DNA of 64,000 nucleotides from NCBI RefSeq assembly GCF_017163705.1, contig NZ_JAFIWB010000001.1, positions 186,001 through 250,000 of the forward strand. Reading direction: 5' to 3'. Numbering within the stretch: position 1 is the stretch's first letter; each line of letters opens with the position of its first letter. Both the position numbers and the translations under genes were made by a program. Below the pieces are notes generated by a model that saw only the letters and a list, made by a program, of their open reading frames with translations, was not told where the DNA came from and ran no database searches. Positions 44,621 through 52,432 of this stretch are shown here, piece after piece. Origin of the DNA: Xanthomonas bonasiae (GTDB taxonomy: Bacteria > Pseudomonadota > Gammaproteobacteria > Xanthomonadales > Xanthomonadaceae).

Positions 44621-46555
44621 ATGCTCCCTGAACTCGGCCAAGTCCTGCTGATCCTGGCGCTGCTCGCCGCGCTGCTGCAGGCGGCGGTGCCGCTGGCCGG
44701 CGCGCAGCGCGGCGACGCACGCTGGATGGCGGTGGCGCGGCCGGCCGCGTTCGCGCAGCTGGCGCTGGTCGCCGGCGCCTTCGCGGTGCTGACCCACGCG
44801 TTCCTGGTGCAGGATTTCTCGGTGGCCTACGTGGCCGAGAATTCCAACTCGCTGCTGCCGCTGATCTACCGCTATTCGGCGGTATGGGGCGCGCACGAAG
44901 GCTCGCTGCTGCTGTGGACGCTGATCCTGGCGCTGTGGACCGGCGCGGTGGCGCTGTTCTCGCGCAGCCTGCCGGCGCCGGTGGTGGCGCGGGTGATCGG
45001 CACGCTGGCGCTGGTCAGCCTGGGGTTTCTGGCGTTCCTGCTATTCACCTCCAACCCCTTCGCGCGGCTGCTGCCCGCGCCGCTGGAAGGCCGCGACCTC
45101 AATCCGCTGCTGCAGGATCCGGGCCTGGTGATCCACCCGCCGCTGCTGTACGCGGGCTACGTCGGCTTCGCGGTGCCGTTCGCGTTCGCGATCGCCGCGC
45201 TGCTCGACGGCCATGTCGATGCGCGCTGGCTGCGCTGGACGCGGCCATGGACCAATGTGGCCTGGGGTTTCCTGACCATCGGCATCGCGCTGGGCAGCTG
45301 GTGGGCGTACTACGAGCTGGGCTGGGGCGGCTGGTGGTTCTGGGACCCGGTGGAGAACGCCAGCTTCATGCCGTGGCTGGCCGGCGCGGCGCTGCTGCAT
45401 TCGCAGGCGGTGACCGAAAAGCGCGGCAGCTTCACCGCGTGGACGCTGCTGCTGGCGATCGCCGCGTTCTCGCTGTCGCTGCTGGGCACGTTCCTGGTGC
45501 GTTCGGGCGTGTTGACCAGCGTGCATTCGTTCGCCGCCGATCCCGGCCGCGGGTTGTTCATCCTGGTGTTCCTGAGCCTGGTGTGCGGCGGCGCGCTGCT
45601 GCTGTACGCGCTGCGCGGCGGGCGCATCGGCGCCAGCGCCGGCGACGAACGCCAGCGCTTCGCCGCGTCCTCGCGCGAGACCCTGCTGCTGGCCAACAAC
45701 CTGCTGCTGACCTGCGCCTGCGCGATGGTGCTGCTGGGCACGCTGTATCCGCTGCTGGCCGACGCGCTGGGGCTGGGCAAGCTGTCGGTCGGCCCGCCCT
45801 ACTTCGGCACCCTGTTCGTGGTGCTGATGGCGCCGCTGGTGGCGCTGCTGCCGTTCGGTCCGCTGACCCGCTGGCAGCGCGAACAGCCGTCGCGGCCGCT
45901 GGCGCTGCTGGCGCCGTGGGCCGGGCTGGCGCTGCTGGCCGGCGTGCTCGGCTTCTTCCTGGCGCCGCAGGGACCGTGGAAGACCGCCGCCGGCGTGGCC
46001 GGCGCGGCCTGGGTGCTGCTCGGCACCGCGCGTTTCGTGTGGAGCCGCTTCCAGCTCAAGGGCAGCCGCTTCACCGCCGAGATGCTGGGCATGACCCTGG
46101 CCCACGCCGGCATCGCCGTGTTCCTGACCGGCGCGCTGCTGGTGGAAGCGCTGGACCAGCAACGCGAGGTGGCGCTGGCGCCGGGGCAGAGCCTGCAGAT
46201 GGGCCGCTACCGCTTCGAATTCCAGAGCCTGGACCAGATCCGCGGCCCCAACTACCTGTCCGAACGCGCGCACGTGCAGGTGCTGCGCGACGACCGCCCG
46301 CTGGCGCTGCTGCATCCGGAAAAACGCGTCTACGCCAGCGGCGGGCAGAGCCTGAGCGAGGCCGGCATCCATCCCGGCCTGTTCGGCGACGTCTATATCG
46401 CCCTGGGCGAACCGCTGGGCGGCAACGCCTGGGCGATGCGCCTGCATGTCAAACCGTTCGTTCGCTGGATCTGGCTCGGCGCGGCGCTGATGGCGCTGGG
46501 TGGCTTCGTCACCGCCGGCGACCGGCGCTTCCGTCGTTCCCCGGAGAAATCCTGA
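44621..46555 (+). CDS. ccmF: Cytochrome c haem lyase subunit CcmF
   Basis: 644 residues, about 15 membrane helices. WWD motif GGWWFWDPVENASFMPWL near residue 240, preceded by GSLLLWTLILALWTG and HPPLLYAGYVGF, all CcmF/CcsA-type blocks. The C-terminal periplasmic domain (about residues 500-615) contains LAPGQSLQMGRYRFEFQSLD. With CcmH it ligates haem to apocytochromes c. The stop overlaps the ccmG start by one base. Confidence 0.97.
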   Translation: MLPELGQVLLILALLAALLQAAVPLAGAQRGDARWMAVARPAAFAQLALVAGAFAVLTHAFLVQDFSVAYVAENSNSLLPLIYRYSAVWGAHEGSLLLWTLILALWTGAVALFSRSLPAPVVARVIGTLALVSLGFLAFLLFTSNPFARLLPAPLEGRDLNPLLQDPGLVIHPPLLYAGYVGFAVPFAFAIAALLDGHVDARWLRWTRPWTNVAWGFLTIGIALGSWWAYYELGWGGWWFWDPVENASFMPWLAGAALLHSQAVTEKRGSFTAWTLLLAIAAFSLSLLGTFLVRSGVLTSVHSFAADPGRGLFILVFLSLVCGGALLLYALRGGRIGASAGDERQRFAASSRETLLLANNLLLTCACAMVLLGTLYPLLADALGLGKLSVGPPYFGTLFVVLMAPLVALLPFGPLTRWQREQPSRPLALLAPWAGLALLAGVLGFFLAPQGPWKTAAGVAGAAWVLLGTARFVWSRFQLKGSRFTAEMLGMTLAHAGIAVFLTGALLVEALDQQREVALAPGQSLQMGRYRFEFQSLDQIRGPNYLSERAHVQVLRDDRPLALLHPEKRVYASGGQSLSEAGIHPGLFGDVYIALGEPLGGNAWAMRLHVKPFVRWIWLGAALMALGGFVTAGDRRFRRSPEKS

Positions 46556-47157
46556 TGTCCGCTCCCGCTCCACGCCGCCTGCCGCTCGCCGCCATCGTGC
46601 TCGGCGCCCTGTTCTTCCTCGGCCTGCTGGCGCTGATGTTCTACGCGGTGCAACGTTCCGGGGTGGCCGATCGCGATGCGCTGCCGTCGGCGCTGATCGG
46701 CAAGCCGGCGCCGGCGTTCGACCTGCCGGTACTGCACGATGGGTCGATCCGCGTGCGCAGCGCCGAACTGCGCGGCGCGCCGTATGTGCTCAACGTGTGG
46801 GGCAGCTGGTGCGCCACCTGCCGCGAGGAACACCCGGTGCTGACCCGCTTCGCGCTGACCAAGCGCGTGCGGGTGATCGGCTACGACTGGAAGGACACCC
46901 GCGAAGACGCGCTGCACTGGCTGGAGCAGTTGGGCAATCCGTTCTTCGTGGTGCTGTTCGATCCGGACGGGCGCACCGCGATCGACTGGGGCGTGGCCGC
47001 GGCGCCGGAGACTTTCCTGGTCGATGCGCGCGGCGTGGTGCGCTGGAAGCATTCCGGCGCATTGACCGACCAGATCGTGCAGGACGAACTGCTGCCGGCG
47101 CTGTTGCAGGCCGAACGCGACGCGCCGACCGCCAAGCAGGGCCGGGCCGCACCGTGA
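46555..47157 (+). CDS. ccmG: Thiol:disulfide interchange protein CcmG/DsbE
   Basis: 200 residues. N-terminal membrane anchor (LAAIVLGALFFLGLLALMFY), then a thioredoxin-fold domain with GSWCATCREEHPVL, redox cysteines C86 and C89, and GVAAAPETFLVDARG with the cis-proline-side loop. It keeps apocytochrome c haem-binding cysteines or CcmH reduced in the periplasm. The active site reads CATC; CPTC is the commoner form in enterobacteria. Confidence 0.95.
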   Translation: MSAPAPRRLPLAAIVLGALFFLGLLALMFYAVQRSGVADRDALPSALIGKPAPAFDLPVLHDGSIRVRSAELRGAPYVLNVWGSWCATCREEHPVLTRFALTKRVRVIGYDWKDTREDALHWLEQLGNPFFVVLFDPDGRTAIDWGVAAAPETFLVDARGVVRWKHSGALTDQIVQDELLPALLQAERDAPTAKQGRAAP

Positions 47158-47600
47158 CGCGTCGTTGGCTCGCGCTGCTGCTGGTGCTGCTGGCTTGCGC
47201 CGGGCATGCCGGCGCGCAGCCGGTGGCCGACCCGACACCGCTGGCGTACCGCTCGGCGGCCGAGGAAGCGCGCTTCCATGCGCTGACCGCCGAACTGCGC
47301 TGCGTGCAGTGCCAGAACCAGTCGCTGGCCGACTCGCATGCGCAGATCGCGCTGGACCTGCGCCGCGAAGTGCTGCAACTGATGCAGCAGGGACGTTCGG
47401 ACGCGGAGATCAAGCGCTTCCTGGTCGATCGCTACGGCGAATTCGTGCTGTACCGGCCGCAGGTGGAAGCGCGCACCTGGCTGCTGTGGTTCGGGCCGTT
47501 GCTGCTGCTCGGCGCCGGTGCCCTGCTCGTGGTCTGGGTGGTGCGCCGCCGCGCGCCGGCCGGCGCTGCGCCGCCGGCGCAGGAGGAACAGGAATGGTGA
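47154..47600 (+). CDS. ccmH: Cytochrome c biogenesis protein CcmH (CycL)
   Basis: 148 residues from a GTG start at 47154 that overlaps the ccmG stop (GTGA). Signal peptide, then the redox motif LRCVQCQNQSLADS (C50, C53), a three-helix domain, and a C-terminal membrane helix (WLLWFGPLLLLGAGALLVVW). It is the thiol-redox component of the haem ligation complex. The ccmH functions are split into this gene and the TPR protein next to it, unlike the fused E. coli CcmH. Confidence 0.93.
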   Translation: MTRRWLALLLVLLACAGHAGAQPVADPTPLAYRSAAEEARFHALTAELRCVQCQNQSLADSHAQIALDLRREVLQLMQQGRSDAEIKRFLVDRYGEFVLYRPQVEARTWLLWFGPLLLLGAGALLVVWVVRRRAPAGAAPPAQEEQEW

Positions 47601-47604
47601 GGCG

Positions 47605-48681
47605 ATGCTGAGCTGGGGCATGCATGCCGCCGCCGCGGTGCTGGCCGCGCTCGTGTTCGGCGCGGTGCTGTGGCCGTTGCGGCGCAGCCGCGGCGGCGCG
47701 CCGCTGCTCGCCGTTGCGGCGCTGGCGCTGGGCGTGGCCGCCGCCGCGCTGTATGCGCTGGTCGGCACGCCGCGCGCGCTGCAGGCGCAGAACCGCGAAG
47801 CGCCGCGCAATCTGGAAGACGGCGTGGCGCAGTTGCAGGCGGCGCTGGCCAAGGATCCAGGTCGCGCCGAAGGCTGGGCGCTGCTGGCGCGCTCGCAGAT
47901 GTCGCTGGGCCGCCCCAACGAGGCCGCCGCCGCGTTCGCACGCGCGGTGCAGCTGGCGCCGGACGAAGCGCAATGGCTGGTGCAGGCGGCCGAAGCGCGC
48001 GCGCTGGCCACGCCGCAGCGCCAGTTCGATGCGCAAGGCGTCGCCTGGCTGCGGCATGCCTTGCAGGTCGAACCGAACAACGAACGCGCGGCCTGGTTCC
48101 TGGGCATCGCGCAGCGCCAGCGCGGCCAGCATGCCGAGGCCGCCGCGACCTGGGAAGCACTGCTGCCACGCGTGGATGCCGCTACCGCCGCCGCGCTGCG
48201 CCCGCAGATCGACGCGGCGCGTGCCGATGCCGGGTTGCCGGCGCTGCCGGCCGCTGCGCCAACCGCAACGGCGACGGCCGCGGCAAGCGCAACGGCTGCG
48301 CCGAACCCCGCCGCCTCGTCTGCATCCGCCGCTGCCGGCACGCTCACCGTTGCGGTGTCGCTGGATCCGGACTTCGCCGCACGCGTGCGCCTGCGCGGCG
48401 ACGCCAGCGTGTTCGTCATCGCGCGCGTGCCCGGCGGCCCGCCGATGCCGGTCGCGGTGCAGAAGCATGCGCTGCAGTCGCTGCCGCTGCGCGTGACCCT
48501 GAGCGACAGCGACAGCCCGATGCCGACGCAGAAGCTGTCGCAGCTCAAGCAAGTGCAGGTGCTGGCGCGGCTCTCGAACAGCGGCAACGCGATGCGCCAG
48601 GAAGGCGACCTGGAATCGGCGCCGGTGACGGTGACGCTGCCGACGGCGACACCGGTGGAGTTGGTGATCGGGACGCCATGA
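47605..48681 (+). CDS. ccmI: TPR protein CcmI (CycH)
   Basis: 358 residues. Two N-terminal membrane segments (MHAAAAVLAALVFGAVLW; LLAVAALALGVAAAALYALV) then TPR repeats in the middle (AEGWALLARSQMSLGRPNEA, RAAWFLGIAQRQRGQHAEAA). An Ala-rich linker around residue 220-245 leads to a C-terminal beta domain (TLTVAVSLDPDFAARVRLRG...SAPVTVTLPT). It presents apocytochrome c C-termini to the ligation complex. Last gene of the ccm operon, 4 bases after ccmH; REP repeats follow. Confidence 0.93.
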   Translation: MLSWGMHAAAAVLAALVFGAVLWPLRRSRGGAPLLAVAALALGVAAAALYALVGTPRALQAQNREAPRNLEDGVAQLQAALAKDPGRAEGWALLARSQMSLGRPNEAAAAFARAVQLAPDEAQWLVQAAEARALATPQRQFDAQGVAWLRHALQVEPNNERAAWFLGIAQRQRGQHAEAAATWEALLPRVDAATAAALRPQIDAARADAGLPALPAAAPTATATAAASATAAPNPAASSASAAAGTLTVAVSLDPDFAARVRLRGDASVFVIARVPGGPPMPVAVQKHALQSLPLRVTLSDSDSPMPTQKLSQLKQVQVLARLSNSGNAMRQEGDLESAPVTVTLPTATPVELVIGTP

Positions 48682-48700
48682 TGCGGCGCGCCCGGGTTCT

Positions 48701-48790
48701 CCTGTAGGAGCGGCTTCAGCCGCGACACCGGCGCGAGGGACATGTCGGTTGCGGAAAATGCCTGTCGCGGCTGAAGCCGCTCCTACAGGA
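48701..48790. repeat. Inverted pair of REP-type repeats
   Basis: CTGTAGGAGCGGCTTCAGCC (from 48702) and the inverse GTCGCGGCTGAAGCCGCTCC (from 48764) lie 36 bases apart, identical units to those at 858-1048. It is placed after the ccm operon and before the metX-type gene; transcripts from ccm would carry a strong 3' hairpin. Confidence 0.9.
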
Positions 48791-48869
48791 GCGCCGCTCG
48801 TTGCTGGCTTCGTCTACGCGTCTCCTTCGCCGGGCACGCGCACGCACGCCGCGTCCGCCGCGGCACGGC

Positions 48870-48875
48870 TAGAAT
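48870..48875 (+). promoter_or_regulatory. -10-like TAGAAT immediately ahead of the metX-type gene
   Basis: GCTAGAATCGGCGC runs directly into the ATG at 48882, with 6 bases between box and start codon. This is nearly the same sequence and spacing as at ccmC. No Shine-Dalgarno exists upstream, consistent with leaderless translation. Confidence 0.45.
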
Positions 48876-48881
48876 CGGCGC

Positions 48882-49994
48882 ATGACCGAATTCATTCCTC
48901 CCGGCAGCCGCTTCCTCGCCCTGCCCTCGCCGTTCCCGATGAAGCGCGGCGGCCAGCTGCGCGATGCGCGCGTCGCCTACGAAACCTGGGGCACGCTGGC
49001 GGCGGACCGCAGCAATGCGATCCTGATCGTCACCGGCCTGTCGCCCGACGCGCATGCCGCCGCGCATGCCGACGATCCCAGCCCCGGCTGGTGGGAAGCG
49101 ATGCTCGGCGCCGGCAAGCCGATCGATACGCAGCGCTGGTTCGTGATCTGCGTGAATTCGCTGGGCAGCTGCAAGGGCTCGACCGGCCCGGCCTCGCCGG
49201 ATCCGGACGACGCGCGACCGTATCGCCTGCGCTTCCCGGAACTGTCGATCGAGGACGTCGCCGATGCCGCCGCGCACGTGGTGCGCGCGCTGGGCATCGA
49301 CCGGCTGGCGTGCCTGATCGGCAACTCGATGGGCGGCATGACCGCGCTGGCGCTGCTGCGCCGCCATCCCGGGCTGGCGCGCAGCCACATCAACATCTCC
49401 GGCAGCGCGCAGGCCTTGCCGTTCTCGATCGCGATCCGCTCGCTGCAGCGCGAGGCGATCCGCCTGGACCCGAACTGGAACGGCGGCGACTACGACGAGG
49501 CCACCTATCCCGAATCGGGCATGCGCATGGCGCGCAAGCTGGGCGTCATCACCTACCGTTCGGCGCTGGAATGGGATGGCCGCTTCGGCCGCGTGCGGCT
49601 GGATTCGGACCAGGCCGACGACGATCCGTTCGGCCTGGAATTCCAGGTCGAAAGCTACCTGGAAGGCCATGCGCGGCGCTTCGTGCGCCGCTTCGATCCG
49701 AACTGCTACCTGTACCTGAGCCGCTCGATGGACTGGTTCGACCTGGCCGAGTACGCCGGCGGCGACGTGCTGGCCGGACTGGCGACGATCCGCGTCGAAC
49801 GCGCGCTGGCGATCGGCGCCAACACCGACATCCTGTTCCCGGTGCAGCAACAGCAGCAGATCGCCGACGGCCTGCGCGCCGGCGGCGCCGACGCGCAGTT
49901 CCTGGGCCTGGACTCGCCGCAGGGACACGACGCGTTCCTGGTCGATTTCGCGCGTTTCGGGCCTGCGGTGCGCGCGTTCCTGGCGCAATGCTGA
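48882..49994 (+). CDS. metX: MetX-family O-acyltransferase (homoserine or serine O-acyl/succinyltransferase)
   Basis: 370 residues of the alpha/beta-hydrolase MetX family. DARVAYETWGTLAADRSNAI, NSLGSCKGSTGP, the nucleophile elbow LIGNSMGGMTAL with the catalytic Ser, then DILFPVQQQQQIAD (catalytic Asp) and SPQGHDAFLV (catalytic His). MetX proteins classically acetylate homoserine; in Xanthomonadales a subset was reported to succinylate L-serine for cysteine synthesis. The elbow reads GNSMGG rather than the usual GGSMGG. Which amino acid and acyl donor it uses cannot be decided by eye. Confidence 0.88.
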   Translation: MTEFIPPGSRFLALPSPFPMKRGGQLRDARVAYETWGTLAADRSNAILIVTGLSPDAHAAAHADDPSPGWWEAMLGAGKPIDTQRWFVICVNSLGSCKGSTGPASPDPDDARPYRLRFPELSIEDVADAAAHVVRALGIDRLACLIGNSMGGMTALALLRRHPGLARSHINISGSAQALPFSIAIRSLQREAIRLDPNWNGGDYDEATYPESGMRMARKLGVITYRSALEWDGRFGRVRLDSDQADDDPFGLEFQVESYLEGHARRFVRRFDPNCYLYLSRSMDWFDLAEYAGGDVLAGLATIRVERALAIGANTDILFPVQQQQQIADGLRAGGADAQFLGLDSPQGHDAFLVDFARFGPAVRAFLAQC

Positions 49995-50020
49995 GCCGCG
50001 ACACGCGCGATGCCCGTGCG

Positions 50021-50647
50021 ATGCGCTATCAAGGACGCCTGAGCGATTGGAACGACGCCAGCGGTTTCGGCTTTGTCGTTCCCAACGGCGGCGGCACGCG
50101 CGCCTTCGTGCATATCCAGGCGTTCGAGCGGCGCGGGGGTCGGCGGCCGCGCGACGGCGATGCGATCACCTACGAAACCGCGACCGATGCGCGTGGGCGC
50201 GTGTCCGCCGTGCGTATCCACGCGGTTCGCGCCACAGTGCCGGGCGCACGCCGCGGGGCGGCGCATACCGCGCCCTGGCTGCCGCGACGCTGGCTCGGTG
50301 CCGGCGCCTTGCTGGCCATCGTCGGCGCCGCAGCGAGCGGGCGAGTGCCGGGGTGGCTGGCGGCCTGCTACCTGGGCTGCAGCGCCGCCGCGCTGCTGTT
50401 GTATGGCATCGACAAATCGGCGGCACAGCGCGGCCATTGGCGGACCCCGGAGGCGACGCTGCAATTGCTGGCGCTGGCCGGCGGCTGGCCAGGCGCGCTG
50501 TTCGCGCAGGGCCAGTTTCGGCACAAATCGCGCAAGATCAGCTTTCAGTTCGTGTTCTGGGCCGCGGTGCTGCTCAACCTGTTCGCGCTGGCCTGGCTGC
50601 TGCTGGCTGCGGACGCGCAGGCGTTGCGCAATTCGCTGAGCGCGTGA
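50021..50647 (+). CDS. Cold-shock-domain / DUF1294 membrane protein
   Basis: 208 residues. N-terminal cold-shock-like OB fold MRYQGRLSDWNDASGFGFVV with FVHIQAFERRG (RNP-like motifs), residues 1-65. Then a basic linker, and a DUF1294 membrane domain with about three to four helices (WLGAGALLAIVGAAASGRV, YGIDKSAAQRGHWRTPEATL, GGWPGALFAQGQFRHKSRKI). The family is common but of unknown function. An in-frame ATG at 49988, inside the metX stop region, would add 11 residues; I prefer 50021 because the cold-shock domain begins there. Confidence 0.85.
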   Translation: MRYQGRLSDWNDASGFGFVVPNGGGTRAFVHIQAFERRGGRRPRDGDAITYETATDARGRVSAVRIHAVRATVPGARRGAAHTAPWLPRRWLGAGALLAIVGAAASGRVPGWLAACYLGCSAAALLLYGIDKSAAQRGHWRTPEATLQLLALAGGWPGALFAQGQFRHKSRKISFQFVFWAAVLLNLFALAWLLLAADAQALRNSLSA

Positions 50648-50752
50648 TCCGCGCCGCGGCGCGGCCCGTATGCGCCTGGCGCGGCGCATCCCTGTGCGCT
50701 GCGTTCGCCGCAGACGGCACCAATGGCTGACCCGGCACGCTACCGGTGCGGC

Positions 50753-52432
50753 TCAGTTCAGCGGCACGAGCCGCCCCTGCTGTAACCGATAGCGCGCGTG
50801 CGCTACGCCGTCGGGCAGCGCATCGTGACTGATCAGCAGCAGGCTGCGCTGGCCGAGCGCGGTGGTCAGGTCGCGCAGCAAGGCCTGCGCGGTGTCCACG
50901 TCCAGGCCTTCGGTGGGTTCGTCCAGCACCAGCAGCGGCGCGTTGCGCAGCAGCGCGCGGGCCAGGGCCAGGCGCCGCGCCTGGCCGGCGGACATGGTCG
51001 CGCCGTTTTCGCCCAGCCAGGCGTCCAGGCCGCCGACTTCGTGCAGCCACGCGTCCAGGCGCACGTCGGCGAGCGCGCGCTGCAAGGTGGCGTCGTCGGC
51101 ATCGATCGCGCCCAGGCGCAGGTTGTCGCGCACGCTGCCGGCGAACACCGGCGCGCCCTGCGGCAGCCAGGCGATGCGCTGGTGCCATTGCGCCTGGGCC
51201 AGGTCGCGCAGGTCCGTGCCGGCATAACGGACGCGGCCCTGCTGCGGGTCCCACAGCCGCAGCAGCAGCGCCGACAAGGTGGTCTTGCCGCTGCCGCTGT
51301 CGCCGCAGATGGCGACGCGCTCGCCCGGCGCGATGCGCAGGTCGATACCGTCGAGCACGTGCCGGGTCTCGCCGGGCCAGGCGAAGACCACGGCGTCGAA
51401 CTGCACGTCGCCGGCATCGGGCAGCGGTTGCGGCTGTGTGGCGTCGGCCACCGGCGCGCTCTGGCCGGCGATGGCCTGCAGCCGCTGCGCGGCGACGCGT
51501 CCGGACTGCAGCGCCTGCCAGGCCAGGCCGGCGCCGGCCCAGACCTCGAGCAGGGCCACGGTCAGGAAGATCAGCCCGGCCGCCTGCTCGGCGCCGATCA
51601 GCGCGGCACGCGCCGCGCCCAGCGCCAGCCACAGCATCGCCAGCAAGCCCAGCGCGGCGCACAGCGCGTGCAGCGCATTGCCGCCGATCAGGCGCTGCCG
51701 CTGCCGGCGGTCCTGCGCGCGCAGCTCGTGCGCGCTGGCGTCCACGCGCGCGATCCAGTCGGCCTGCGCGTCCAGCGCGGCCAGGTCGGCGGCGCCTTCC
51801 AGGCCTTCGTAGGCCAGCGTGCGCAGCGTCTCGCGCTGCTGCGCGCGGCGCTGCTCGCGGATGCGGCCGCCGCGCGCGACCACCCACGGCACGCCGGCGC
51901 CGATCGCCAGCGCCAGCACTGCCAGCACCAACGCCGCCGGCCAGTGGATCGCGGCTGCCGCGGCCACGCCGGCCACGCCGATGCCGAGCAAGGCGACCAG
52001 CGGCCCCAAGGCGCGTACCACCAGCCCGTCGACCTCGCCGATATCGGACATCAGGCGCGCCAGCAGTTCGCCGGTGCGGCTGGCGCCGAGCCTGGCCGGC
52101 GCCAGCGGCAACGCACGGCGGAAGAACCACACGCGCAGGTCGCGGGCGATGCGCAAGGTGGCGTCGTGGCCGACCAGCTTTTCGCCGTAGCGCGAGGCGA
52201 TGCGGGCGAAGGTCAGCGCGCGGATGCCGGCCGAGGGCGAGAAGAAGTTGAAGCCGCTGCCCATGCCGGCCACGCCGGCCAGTGCCGCAGCGGTCAGGAA
52301 GCCGCCGGACAGGCCGAGCAGGCCGACCCCGGCCAGCATCGTGCACAGCAGCAGCAGCGCGGTCAGCAGCAGGCGGCCGAGATGGCGGCCGAACACGCTG
52401 CGCAGGTCGTCGTCGCGCGCGGGGCCGCTCAT
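50753..52432 (-). CDS. cydC: Glutathione/cysteine ABC exporter CydC
   Basis: 559 residues. N-terminal ABC exporter membrane domain (six helices, residues about 20-310) and a nucleotide-binding domain with Walker A ICGDSGSGKTT, signature TMSAGQARRLALARALL, Walker B LLVLDEPTEGLD and the switch His in LLISHDAL. CydDC exports reduced thiols to the periplasm and is needed for cytochrome bd assembly. ATGA overlap with cydD; both diverge from cydABX. Confidence 0.94.
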   Translation of the reverse strand: MSGPARDDDLRSVFGRHLGRLLLTALLLLCTMLAGVGLLGLSGGFLTAAALAGVAGMGSGFNFFSPSAGIRALTFARIASRYGEKLVGHDATLRIARDLRVWFFRRALPLAPARLGASRTGELLARLMSDIGEVDGLVVRALGPLVALLGIGVAGVAAAAAIHWPAALVLAVLALAIGAGVPWVVARGGRIREQRRAQQRETLRTLAYEGLEGAADLAALDAQADWIARVDASAHELRAQDRRQRQRLIGGNALHALCAALGLLAMLWLALGAARAALIGAEQAAGLIFLTVALLEVWAGAGLAWQALQSGRVAAQRLQAIAGQSAPVADATQPQPLPDAGDVQFDAVVFAWPGETRHVLDGIDLRIAPGERVAICGDSGSGKTTLSALLLRLWDPQQGRVRYAGTDLRDLAQAQWHQRIAWLPQGAPVFAGSVRDNLRLGAIDADDATLQRALADVRLDAWLHEVGGLDAWLGENGATMSAGQARRLALARALLRNAPLLVLDEPTEGLDVDTAQALLRDLTTALGQRSLLLISHDALPDGVAHARYRLQQGRLVPLN

